From contig JBARZE010000040.1 of the NCBI GenBank assembly GCA_049649525.1, forward strand, positions 62,001-126,000: 64,000 nucleotides of DNA, read 5' to 3'. Shown here piece after piece: positions 36,095 through 45,900 of this stretch. The position numbers were made by a program, and so were the translations under genes. This DNA is from JAAURB01 sp049649525 (GTDB lineage: Bacteria > Cyanobacteriota > Cyanobacteriia > Cyanobacteriales > Microcoleaceae). Below the pieces are notes generated by a model that was not told the origin of the DNA, searched no databases, and saw nothing but the letters and a program-made list of their open reading frames with translations. Positions within the stretch are counted from its first letter, which is position 1, and the number at the start of each line of letters is the position of its first letter.

Positions 36095-39000
36095 ATGAGT
36101 CAATCTGCGCTAAATTCCTCTAATCAGATTACAGTAAAGGACATTAATTGTCCTAATTGTAGCTTTATCAACCCAGCTAGTGCAAAATTTTGCACTGAAT
36201 GTGGCATGAGGTTGACTAAAATTTGTACCCAATGTCAAGCAAAGAACCCCTTCTCCGGACGCTTTTGTTTGGATTGTGGAACATCCCTATTGTCGTGGCA
36301 TCGATCTCGCCTGCAACATCGACCGCAAGACAAGCAAGCGAGGCACACTCCATACCGTCAACCGGCTGAACGTCGTCATTTAACGGTGATGTTTTGTGAT
36401 TTAGTCGGTTCAACAGCCATATCTGAACAGCTAGACCCGGAAGAGTTGCGAGATTTGATCCAAAAGTATCAGCAAACCTGCGCTAATATTTTGATGAGGG
36501 TTGATGGCTATATTGCTCAATATTTAGGGGATGGAATTCTGGTTTATTTTGGTTATCCTAATGCTCATGAAAATGATGCTCAACGAGCGATTAAAGCCGC
36601 TTTAGGTATTATCAAAGCCATGAAAAAGATCAAGCTAAGCTGTATTAGAGAGCATAATATTCAATTAGCGGTTCGCCTCGGAATTCATACGGGTTTAGTT
36701 GTTGTGGGAGAAGTGGGGGCAGGGAATAAAAAAGAACAACTCGCCATCGGACAAACCCCTAATATTGCGGCTCGTTTACAAGGTTTAGCTCAACCCAATA
36801 CTGCTGTTTTAAGCCCTAGCACTTATCGCTTAGTCCGAGATATTTTTGAGGTGGAGTCTCTGGGAAAATATCATCTCAAAGGGGTCTCTCAGCCAGTTGA
36901 AGCGTATCAAGTTTTGTGGGAAGTGGGATACTGCAAACGGATGAAAGTGGCGGCGGATAACTGGATTTCTTATGTAGGACGAGAAGAGGAATTAGAACAA
37001 TTACAACAATCTTGGGAACGAGTGAAAACCGGAACCGGAGAAATCTTTTTAATTGTTGGAGAGGCAGGGATTGGAAAATCTCGGTTACTACAAACTTTCA
37101 AACAACGCATTGCCCAACAGTCCCATAGTTTACGAGAATTATATTGCTCTTCTTATTATCAAAATACACCGTTTCATCCTTTAGTTGAATTGTTGCGCGA
37201 TCGCGTGATTCAATTAAACCGAGAAGATACACCTGCTGAAAAACTAACTAAACTAGAAAACTTTTTACAAAAAAATCAAGTCCCTTTAGAGGAATTTGTG
37301 CCTTTATTTGCTGATTTATTTAATATTCCCTTAAATGAACACTATACGGCTTTAAATCTTTCTCCCAAAGCCCAGAAGCAAAAATTATTAGAAGTGATGT
37401 TGATCGTCATTCGCCAAACTTCAATACAAGAACCGCTACTGGTTATTGTTGAAGATTTGCACTGGGTTGATCCTTCAACATTAGAATTAATTAACTTACT
37501 CATTGAAAATGGTCTAAATAACCCAATTCTACGAATTTATACTACCCGACCCGGATTTAAATCTCAATGGTCAGATTTACCTGGCTTTCATCAAATTAAT
37601 TTAAGTCATTTATCCCCCCAACAAATCGAGAAAATTGCTTTGGGAGTGACTCAAAATAAATTATTACCGCCAGCCGTAATGCGGTTACTCATTCAAAAAA
37701 GTGATGGTATTCCTCTGTTTGTAGAAGAAATGACCAAAATGGTAATTGAGTCCGGATGGCTAAAGGAAGCAGAAACTGGATATCAATTAATGGGAACCTT
37801 ACCTCATTTAGCGATTCCAGATACTTTAAAAGGCTTATTAATGGAACGTTTGGATCGACTCGATACAGCCAAAGAAGTCGCACAACTCGGGGCAATTATT
37901 GGCCGAGAATTTAGTTATGAATTATTACGTTCTATTGCCCTCAAGCAAATGGAAGTCAGAGGTAGTTCAACTTTAGCGTTTGATGAATATACAATTACTC
38001 AAGGCTTAGAGCGATTGGTTGAAACCCGCCTTTTATTTATGAAAGGAGAGCTTCCTACGGCTTCTTATATGTTCCGCAACGTATTAATTCAAGATGCGGC
38101 TTATGATTCTTTACTCAGAAGTACTCGTCAGCAATATCATCAACGTATTGCAACTGTTTTAGAAGCTGATTTTCCAGATATTGTCGAACAAGAACCCGAA
38201 TTACTCGCCTATCATTATACCCGCGCCCGACAACCTCAATCGGCTATTTCCTATTGGCAACAAGCCGGACAAATGGCCTTTATGGCTTGTGCGAATGAAG
38301 AAGCAATTGCTCATTTACATTCGGGTTTAGAATTAATTAATCAATTACCTAAAAATACCGAACGTTTACAACAGGAATTATTATTACAAACGACGCTCGG
38401 AAAAGTGTTAATCGCAACAAAAGGTTACGCGGCTTCTGAAGTAGAACAAGTCTATAGTCGCAGTGAAGATCTCTGTCAACAATTGGGTACAACACGGCAA
38501 TTATTCTCTATACTTTGGGGGCTATTTGGTTATCATGCCGCCCGAGCAGAATATCGTTTAGCTCTAGAATTTGCCAGTCGGTTAATGGGGTTAGCTCGGC
38601 GAGAAAACGATTCTGTTTTAGAAATGGAAGCCCATTTTACCATGGGGTTAGCATTATTTTATCTCGGTCATTTGCCAGCGGCCCGAGATCATTGGCAAGA
38701 TGCGAATACCTTGTATCAAACCCTGTCTGTCAACTGTCAGACTTGTTTGACCGGGCAAGATGTGGGAGTTGCCAGTCGTAGTTTTCTCGCTTGGTGTCAA
38801 TGGCTCTTGGGGACACCCGAACAAGCGTTAGCATCGAGTCAGGAAGCGGTAACTTTAGCTAATTATATGGCTCATCCTTATAGTCAGGGATTAGCGTTTA
38901 GTTTAGCCGCAATGTTTCATCAATGTCGCTCTGATACTCAACAGGTGCAACAGTTTGCCTCTCAAGCTTTAAACTTAGCCCAAGAACAACAGTTCCCATT

Positions 39001-39319
39001 TTGGTTCGCCACAGGAATTATTTTACAAGGCTGGGTGAAAGTTCAACAGGGAGAATTTCAGACGGGAATTGCTCAAATTCGTCAGGGTATTGAAGCACAC
39101 GCAGCAACAGGCGCTAAAATTTCATGGACTTATTTCCTCGGCATATTAGCGAGCGCTTATGGCAAAGCCGGACAAATTCAAGCCGGGTTAGCTGTATTAG
39201 AAGAGGCGTTTGTCGCGGCTGAAACCACTGAAGAAAAGTTTTGGGTAAATGAGTTAAACCAGATCAAAAATAAATTATTAATAGAATTAGAACCTCTATC
39301 TGAAAGTAGATTAGAGTAA
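36095..39319 (+). CDS. Class III nucleotide cyclase fused to ATPase and TPRs
   Basis: 1074 residues. An N-terminal double zinc ribbon (CPNCSF, CTEC, CTQC, CLDC, residues 20-65) precedes a class III cyclase domain (LTVMFCDLVGSTAISEQLD, then YLGDGILVYFGYP, residues about 95-265), an AAA/STAND-type ATPase (VGEAGIGKSRLLQ near 325, VIVEDLHWVDPST near 455) and about 400 residues of TPRs. The cyclase has both metal Asp residues in MFCDLVG and YLGDGI. It is likely a regulated adenylyl cyclase whose activity is set by the ATPase/TPR part. Not membrane-bound. Confidence 0.9.
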   Translation: MSQSALNSSNQITVKDINCPNCSFINPASAKFCTECGMRLTKICTQCQAKNPFSGRFCLDCGTSLLSWHRSRLQHRPQDKQARHTPYRQPAERRHLTVMFCDLVGSTAISEQLDPEELRDLIQKYQQTCANILMRVDGYIAQYLGDGILVYFGYPNAHENDAQRAIKAALGIIKAMKKIKLSCIREHNIQLAVRLGIHTGLVVVGEVGAGNKKEQLAIGQTPNIAARLQGLAQPNTAVLSPSTYRLVRDIFEVESLGKYHLKGVSQPVEAYQVLWEVGYCKRMKVAADNWISYVGREEELEQLQQSWERVKTGTGEIFLIVGEAGIGKSRLLQTFKQRIAQQSHSLRELYCSSYYQNTPFHPLVELLRDRVIQLNREDTPAEKLTKLENFLQKNQVPLEEFVPLFADLFNIPLNEHYTALNLSPKAQKQKLLEVMLIVIRQTSIQEPLLVIVEDLHWVDPSTLELINLLIENGLNNPILRIYTTRPGFKSQWSDLPGFHQINLSHLSPQQIEKIALGVTQNKLLPPAVMRLLIQKSDGIPLFVEEMTKMVIESGWLKEAETGYQLMGTLPHLAIPDTLKGLLMERLDRLDTAKEVAQLGAIIGREFSYELLRSIALKQMEVRGSSTLAFDEYTITQGLERLVETRLLFMKGELPTASYMFRNVLIQDAAYDSLLRSTRQQYHQRIATVLEADFPDIVEQEPELLAYHYTRARQPQSAISYWQQAGQMAFMACANEEAIAHLHSGLELINQLPKNTERLQQELLLQTTLGKVLIATKGYAASEVEQVYSRSEDLCQQLGTTRQLFSILWGLFGYHAARAEYRLALEFASRLMGLARRENDSVLEMEAHFTMGLALFYLGHLPAARDHWQDANTLYQTLSVNCQTCLTGQDVGVASRSFLAWCQWLLGTPEQALASSQEAVTLANYMAHPYSQGLAFSLAAMFHQCRSDTQQVQQFASQALNLAQEQQFPFWFATGIILQGWVKVQQGEFQTGIAQIRQGIEAHAATGAKISWTYFLGILASAYGKAGQIQAGLAVLEEAFVAAETTEEKFWVNELNQIKNKLLIELEPLSESRLE

Positions 39320-39410
39320 AGAAAAGTAAAGATTCTAGACTATTCCTGATGAATGAACCGAGTTATTTCTTTTGGGTGATTCAAATTTCCATCAGAAATT
39401 GATAAATTAG

Positions 39411-39640
39411 TAAGTGTCAGGAACACACATACCGAATGAAGGTTTTGCTGTTGTGACTCATCACTTTTCACCGAAGGAGAGCGAACTGGCAGGTGAAAAG
39501 GCGGTATAGTTCCTTTCAAATGAATTGACAATTACGCTATGGAGTTTTTATCGCTTCCTCCATTTTATCCACATCGAGGTGAGGCGCAACCCTCAATCAG
39601 AACAGCCTGAGATGATGGACGTAAATCGTCGGTTTGATAT
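39411..39640 (+). ncRNA. Tandem structured-RNA element, copy A
   Basis: First of three copies with a 237-base period. Base-paired elements: AGGAAC/GTTCCT with TACC/GGTA (39419-39433 with 39503-39514), the perfect 9-bp hairpin CTTTTCACC/GGTGAAAAG (39464-39472, 39492-39500) around the conserved 19-base loop beginning GAAGGAGAGCG, a TGAAGGTT/AACCCTCA pairing (39437-39444, 39588-39595, one mismatch) that crosses the first stem, and a GACG/CGTC hairpin at 39618-39630. Not protein-coding in any frame. Confidence 0.65.
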
Positions 39641-39653
39641 TGTGAATAATTAA

Positions 39654-39877
39654 AAGATTGTACTCGGAATGGATGAGGGTTTTGCTGTTATGGCTCATTG
39701 CATTCTACCGAAGGAGAGCGAACTGGCAGGTAAATGACATCAAGAGTACAATTGAAACGAATTGACTATTGCGGTATGGAGTTTTTATCGCTTCCTCCAT
39801 TTTATCCTCATCGAGGTGAGGCGCAACCCTCAATCAGAACAGCCTGAGATGATGGACGCAAGCAGTCGGTTTGATAT
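39654..39877 (+). ncRNA. Tandem structured-RNA element, copy B
   Basis: The same architecture with different paired sequences: basal stem ATTGTACTC/GAGTACAAT (39657-39665, 39744-39752), hairpin CATTCTACC/GGTAAATG with one bulge (39701-39709, 39729-39736) around the same loop, and TGAGGGTT/AACCCTCA (39674-39681, 39825-39832, perfect). It ends with GTTTGATAT, then GATGA. Nearly identical to copy C. Confidence 0.65.
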
Positions 39878-39890
39878 GATGACCCTTTAA

Positions 39891-40114
39891 AAGATTGTAC
39901 TCGGAATGGATGAGGGTTTTGCTGTTATGGCTCATTGCATTCTACCGAAGGAGAGCGAACTGGCAGGTAAATGACATCAAGAGTACAATTGAAACGAATT
40001 GACTATTGCGCTATGGAGTTTTTATCGCTTCCTCCATTTTATCCACATCGAGGTGAGGCGCAACCCTCAATCAGAACAGCCTGAGATGATGGACGCAAGC
40101 AGTCGGTTTGATAT
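39891..40114 (+). ncRNA. Tandem structured-RNA element, copy C
   Basis: A 237-base shifted near-duplicate of copy B (basal stem 39894-39902 with 39981-39989). At two positions where B is unique (near 40009 and near 40043), C carries the base found in copy A. It is followed by an intrinsic terminator at 40135-40169. Confidence 0.65.
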
Positions 40115-40134
40115 TACAATTGAATATTAGGAAT

Positions 40135-40169
40135 GACGGGTGTTTAGTGCTTCCGTCTCTATTTTTTTT
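40135..40169 (+). terminator. Intrinsic terminator after the RNA array
   Basis: GACGG (40135-40139) pairs with CCGTC (40153-40157), followed by TCTATTTTTTTT. It points along the plus strand, consistent with transcription of the array in that direction. Confidence 0.6.
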
Positions 40170-40296
40170 ATGATTAATTTAATCATATAGTGCATTCTGC
40201 CACCAGAAAAAATAGGCATGAAAATTTAATTCATCCAAAATATTAATCAGGCATCATCAGTCATTAATTAGTCTTTTGAAAAACGAGAATATAATA

Positions 40297-41832
40297 CTAT
40301 TGTTGCGGATGAATATTTTGATAACGTTTTTCCTGACCTGTCCAATACTTACTAATCGTTTCGCTGAGTTTCATCGCTCTTTCATATTCAATTCCTTGAT
40401 CTTGTTCTAACCTTTTTTTCGCTTTTTTACGCAAGTCAGAAACCGCTTTCCCATTCACTTTTCTCAGCAAAGACCAATCTAACATCGGTTCTGGATAATC
40501 ACTATTTTTCCAGGCTGTTCCCGCAAAGATTTCCTCATCATTACAAATGCGTAACTCCGGTATCCAAGCATAGACAAACTTTAATTGTGGATCTTTTTCT
40601 TTTAAGTTTTTCGTCGGGTTATAAATCCGAAAAGTAGAAGACAAAGGATTAGTTGCCCCCGCTTGGGCTTGCCATTGCCAATGGTTAATCGCGATATCTC
40701 CATCGACTAAATAATTCATATAATGTCGTGCCCCATGATGCCAAGAAACCCCACAAATTACCGTCAAAAAATTAGCACACATGGCACGCATCCGGAAGTT
40801 CATCCAACCCATAGACTTGAGTTGTTTGAGACTGGCATCAATTAAAGGATAGCCTGTTTCTCCTTGTTGCCAAGCTTGAAAATACTTTAATTGTTCTCCG
40901 GTTAATTCACTATCTGTGTACCAATCATCAAACTCCGGAATGCAATTTCTGTAAGCTAGTTCCGGGAAATAAAATAATCGTTGATTGGCACTGTCGCGCC
41001 AACGTAGGCGATCGCGAAAAGATTTTAATGCAAATTGGGCTTTGGTATCGTTCGACTGTTGATTCGCTTTGTTTTTTGTGTCTTGATAAACTTGTCGAGT
41101 CGAGATCGTACCGAATGCTAAATGAGCGGATAAATGAGAAGTCCCTCCCACACTGGCGGGCTGAGGACGAGAGACTTTCCAGTGATAACCTTTGTATCTT
41201 GATTTTAACCAGGATTTTAGCGTCTTTTGAGCCTCTGTTTCTCCCCCTGTAAACAATAAACTCTTTTGTAAAATTGAGTTATATTTTTGTAGCAATTCAT
41301 CGATATTAATTTGAGTTAAATCAAGCTCTATTTCCGGCGTTTTAATTTCAGTCGGCGTGGGGTGTAGTGGTTGTCGTAAATAAGAATAATATTCATCTCT
41401 CCATTTGTCTCTATTTTCTGCTTCTACCTGAATAAAACTATTTAACCCCTGATAATAATCTAAACCTAATTCTTGATAAAACTCAATAATTTGCTGGTCG
41501 CGTTTTATACCATATTCCACTTGAACATCATAACTAAATAATAACCTCGGAGAATGACCCAGTTGTAGAAGTTGATGAGTCAGCCCTTGCATCACCTCTA
41601 CAGAATTACCCTCAAATAAGTATAAACGACTTCCTCGCTGTCTAAGTTCGCGATCTAAACCGATCAGAGACTCAAACAAAAACTGAACCCGCATTCCGCT
41701 GATATCCGGTTGTTGGTAAAACCAAGGATCAATGATAAAGCAAGGTAGAATATCCTCACCACGAGTAACAGCTTGTGCCACAATATGATTATCTGTTAAA
41801 CGCAGGTCACGACGAAACCATAAAATCTGCAT
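40297..41832 (-). CDS. Cryptochrome/photolyase-family flavoprotein
   Basis: 511 residues. The N-terminal photolyase domain starts LWFRRDLRLTDN; the FAD-binding helical domain has the region RLRWRDSANQRLF, GETGYPLIDASLKQLKSMGW and the signature HYMNYLVDGDIAINHWQWQAQAG, followed by FRIYNPTKNLKEKDP. These fit an FAD-dependent class I cyclobutane-pyrimidine-dimer photolyase or a close cryptochrome. The tail beyond FAD binding is Lys/Glu-rich. Blue-light DNA repair is the most likely job; DASH type is not indicated by the motifs I can see. Confidence 0.85.
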   Translation of the reverse strand: MQILWFRRDLRLTDNHIVAQAVTRGEDILPCFIIDPWFYQQPDISGMRVQFLFESLIGLDRELRQRGSRLYLFEGNSVEVMQGLTHQLLQLGHSPRLLFSYDVQVEYGIKRDQQIIEFYQELGLDYYQGLNSFIQVEAENRDKWRDEYYSYLRQPLHPTPTEIKTPEIELDLTQINIDELLQKYNSILQKSLLFTGGETEAQKTLKSWLKSRYKGYHWKVSRPQPASVGGTSHLSAHLAFGTISTRQVYQDTKNKANQQSNDTKAQFALKSFRDRLRWRDSANQRLFYFPELAYRNCIPEFDDWYTDSELTGEQLKYFQAWQQGETGYPLIDASLKQLKSMGWMNFRMRAMCANFLTVICGVSWHHGARHYMNYLVDGDIAINHWQWQAQAGATNPLSSTFRIYNPTKNLKEKDPQLKFVYAWIPELRICNDEEIFAGTAWKNSDYPEPMLDWSLLRKVNGKAVSDLRKKAKKRLEQDQGIEYERAMKLSETISKYWTGQEKRYQNIHPQQ

Positions 41833-41999
41833 TATTATAAAAGTATAAAAAATTAGTCTTTATATCTACTGTAGCGCAACGGTTTAAAGACTATTAAACT
41901 TTATCAATATTTAGCAAAATTTTCTATAAAATTGAGTAGAAATGACTGCCATTGGCTTTAGCAAAATCTAACCAAAGACCAATGACAAAAAATCAAAAA

Positions 42000-42713
42000 T
42001 TAACTAATTTCTCGCACATTTGGTGTGCCGTCGTTAATTTCACCCACCAGGATAATATCAGCCACATTCACAAATAAACCGTTTTCTAATACACCGGGAA
42101 TATTATTTAAATTCTTTTCTAACTCAGCCGGGTTATCAATGGCATCATACTTAACATCAATAATCAAATTACCTTGATCCGTGACCACTGGCCCTGCTTT
42201 TTTTACCCCCATCCGTAACTCGGGTTTACCGCCCAACTTTTCAATAGCCCGCATTACCGGAGTCATCGCCATCGGCAACACTTCAACAGGCAGTAAAAAA
42301 GTTGAACCGAGTTTATCTACCAATTTAGAACTATCTACAACTACAATAAATTGATCCGCCAAAGAATCAACAATTTTTTCTTGAGTATGGGCAGCCCCTC
42401 CGCCTTTAATTAAGTTTTTATTGGGATCTACTTCGTCCGCCCCATCAATGGCAACATCCATGCGATCTGCTTCGTCTAAAGTGGTTAAGGGGATGCCGTA
42501 TTGTTTGGCGAGTACAGTGGCTTGAAATGAGGTGGGAATGCCTTTAATATCTTTAAGATCTCCACTTTGTAGGCGTTCACCGATATACTCAATGGCATAG
42601 GCTGTGGTTGATCCGGTACCCAAACCGACAATAGAACCAGATTTTACCCGATCTGCAGCGGCTTTGCCCACTTGCTGCTTCATTAACTTGACAGGATCTT
42701 GTTCTTTGCTCAT
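42000..42713 (-). CDS. rpiA: Ribose-5-phosphate isomerase A
   Basis: Interconverts ribose- and ribulose-5-phosphate in the Calvin and pentose phosphate cycles. 237 residues with VGLGTGSTTAYAIEYI near residue 30, the catalytic DGADEVDPNKNLIKGGGAAH near 90 containing the active-site acid and Lys, and KLVDKLG near 130. Length is standard. Confidence 0.96.
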   Translation of the reverse strand: MSKEQDPVKLMKQQVGKAAADRVKSGSIVGLGTGSTTAYAIEYIGERLQSGDLKDIKGIPTSFQATVLAKQYGIPLTTLDEADRMDVAIDGADEVDPNKNLIKGGGAAHTQEKIVDSLADQFIVVVDSSKLVDKLGSTFLLPVEVLPMAMTPVMRAIEKLGGKPELRMGVKKAGPVVTDQGNLIIDVKYDAIDNPAELEKNLNNIPGVLENGLFVNVADIILVGEINDGTPNVREIS

Positions 42714-42861
42714 ACTAACTCCTTATTAAACTCAAATTTTAATCGCCAGTGTCTACTGTACCGTGCTAAGGTCAATTAATCGAGTCAATCAAAGAATGAT
42801 TCACCACAGAGACACAGAGTTTACAGAGAGTTAACGAAGATGTCCGAATTTTTGAGGACTG

Positions 42862-42903
42862 TTATAACCCATAACTAATCACTCATCACTCATAACTAAT
42901 GAC
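42862..42903. repeat. Short repeat forming the leader and start codon of the 42899 gene
   Basis: Imperfect CATAACTAATCACTCAT units run directly into the ATG at 42899, replacing any Shine-Dalgarno sequence. The same repeat type appears at 51.99-52.05 kb. Confidence 0.65.
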
Positions 42904-45900
42904 AAATGCAGAAGATTATAAACAGCAGGCTGAGGCTAATATATTAGCAGGGAATTTAGAAGCTGCTGTAATGGCTTTGGAAAGTGCAATTCAATTAAAG
43001 CCAGATTTGGCGACGGCTTATTTAGTGGTGGGTAATGCATTACAGAAAACGCATCAATTACCGTTTGCTATTTGGGCATATACTCAAGCGTTAGATATCG
43101 ATCCACAATTAACCGAAGCCTTAGCGAATTTAGGTAGCGTTTATTATCAATTAAAACGGTTTACTGAAGCGATAGACTGTTATCAAGATGCGGTTAAAAT
43201 TGATCGCGATTATGCAATTGTTCATTGGATGTTGGGGAATGCTTTTACACAAACTAATCAATTAGAAAAAGCGATTCGTTCTTATCAAACAGCAATTGAA
43301 CTGCAACCGGATCAAGTAAATTTTCATCTTAAATTAGCTCATGCATGGGAACAACAGCAACAATGGCAGGCGGCGATCGCCTGTTATCAACAAGTCTTAA
43401 AGTTACAACCTCAGCACCCAGAAGCGACTCAGAAGTTGCGGACACTTTTACCCATACATTTTACTTTCAATTCTGAAGCGGAAACTTTAGAACAATTTGA
43501 ACCCGGAAATATTGATTTTTCTCGAACTTTATTAGAGACTGAATTACAAGCGGAAAAACATTCAACTTCAGCGAATATTTTGGATGTTTCGGAGTCGGAT
43601 AATCCTTGGATGAATCCTACTCAAATTAATAAGCAAGAGTTAGAAGTTTCACCTGAAGTTAAAGCCTTACATCATCAAGCAGAAGTTTATTTAAATCAAG
43701 CACAATATCAGGCGGCGATCGCCACTTGTCATCAAGTTTTAAAGTTAAAGCCAGATTTTGCAGCAGCTTATATTACGTTAGGAAATATTTTACAAACTCA
43801 AAATAAGATTACATCGGCTATTCGGGCATATCAACAAGCGGTTGAAATTAATCCTAATTTCGCGGAAGTTTATGTCAATTTAGGAACGATGTATTTAAGG
43901 TTAGGAGAGATTGAGACAGGAATTGAATTTTATCAAAAAGCCTTAAAAATTGAACCGAATTTAGCAGCCGTTTATTGGAATTTAGGCAAGGTTTATCAGA
44001 AGCAAGGTAAACAAAATGAAGCGTTAGAAAATTGGCAAAAAGCATTAGAAATTCAGCCGGATTTAGTCGATGCTAAATTTAGCTTTGAATTGGGGAATGC
44101 TTTAGCCCGTAAAGGACAGTGGCAAGAAGCGATTAAAAGCTATCAACGGACTGTAAAACTCGATCCCAATTGGGCAGAAGGGTATGCCAATATTGGCTGT
44201 GTTTTCGCCCAGCAAGGGGATCAAGAACATGCTATTTCATATTTTCAACAAGCGATCAAAATTAAACCGAATTTACCTGAATTACATCTGCATACCGCTC
44301 ATGCTTATGCCCGTTCAAATCAGTATGAAAGGGCGATTCAACATTATCAAAAACTCGCTAAACTTCAACCCAATGAATCATTAGCTTATGCAAATTTAGG
44401 GAATGTTTATTGTACAATAGGTGATATTAATTCATCGATTAAAAGTTATCAAAAAGCCTTAGAAATTCAACCCAGATGGCCAGAAGTCTATTGTCGTTTA
44501 GCCCATATTCAAAAACAACAATCTCCTCATGAAGCGGTTACCAACTTAGAAAAAGCGATTGAACAAAAGCCAGATTTCAAAGAAGCCTATCAACAACTGT
44601 GTGATTTACTTAGTCATTCTACCAATTTAGCAAAAGCCAGAAAAGTTGCCGATCAATATTGTGAGAATTGCGCTGACATTGCACCAATATTATCTAAAAT
44701 TGCTTATATCTTTGCTTATACCCAGTCCGGCGCTTGCCAACCCGCTTTAGAGAAATTAATAGAACTAGAACAATACTGTTATCAAAATACGAATAAATTA
44801 ACAGTTATCGAAGTTAATATTATCTATGAAATACTATTATTTACTGTCTCTCATTTAAGAGAAAGTCTAGAAAAAAACTCAAAATTTACTCGCTTTATCG
44901 CTAACTTTTATTATCAAAATCGTCAAAAAAATCAACTTTATTCACCTAATTACAATAAAAAAAATCCTCTAAAACCAAATAATTTCCCCTTAAAAATAGG
45001 CTTCTTATCTAAACATTTTCGCCGTCATTCTGTGGGCTGGTGTAGTGAAGCAGTGATTCGAGAACTAACTCAAATTACCCCTCATGTTCACTTATATGTT
45101 ACAGGACAATTACCCGCCGATGAAGTCACTCAACGCTTTGAAAAAATGGCGAGTAAATTTTATAGACCAGAGCGTTATCCCAATGGGTTTGCTTCGAGTG
45201 AAGAATTAACCCAAGAAATTAAACAAGATAAAATTGATATTTTAATCGATTTAGATTCAATTACAATTCCTGTTAATGCCCATATTTTATATAATAATCC
45301 TGCGCCTGTTTGTGTCTCTTGGTTAGGCTTTGATGCCCCTTATGTTTCTGAGAAGAATTACTTTCTTTGCGATCGATACACCCATCCCCCAAATGTCGAT
45401 CAATATTACCTGGAAAAATTAGTCCGTTTACCGACAACTGCAATGGCAGTGCAAGGATTTTCTCGTCGTCCAGTAGACAAGGCATCTGTCCGCACAGAAA
45501 TAGGAGTTGACACAGATAAACTGATGTATTTATGTGTTGCGCCGGGGCGAAAAATGAATCAAGACATGATACAAGCCCAAGTAAAAATTCTGCAAGCTAT
45601 TCCCGATAGTATTCTAGTTCGTAAAGGTCAAGGAGACCATAAACTGATCCGAAAAATGTATGATCAAGCCTGTGAAAAATATCAGGTTAATTCCAAAAGA
45701 ATTCTATTTATTGCCCTGACAAAAACTGAAGAAGAACATCGCGCCATTTATGAAATAGCTGATGTATTATTAGATTCTTATCCTTACAACGGCGGTACTC
45801 ATAATTTAGAGGCATTGTGGTCAACTATTCCCGTTGTAACTCACGCCGGAGAACAGTATTTATCTCGCATGGGCTATGCTTTTCTCAAAGCCGTTAATTT

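Noticed and set aside
39340..39531. Open frame across repeat copy A
   Set aside because: Not maintained in copies B and C, and the locus shows RNA-type covariation instead.
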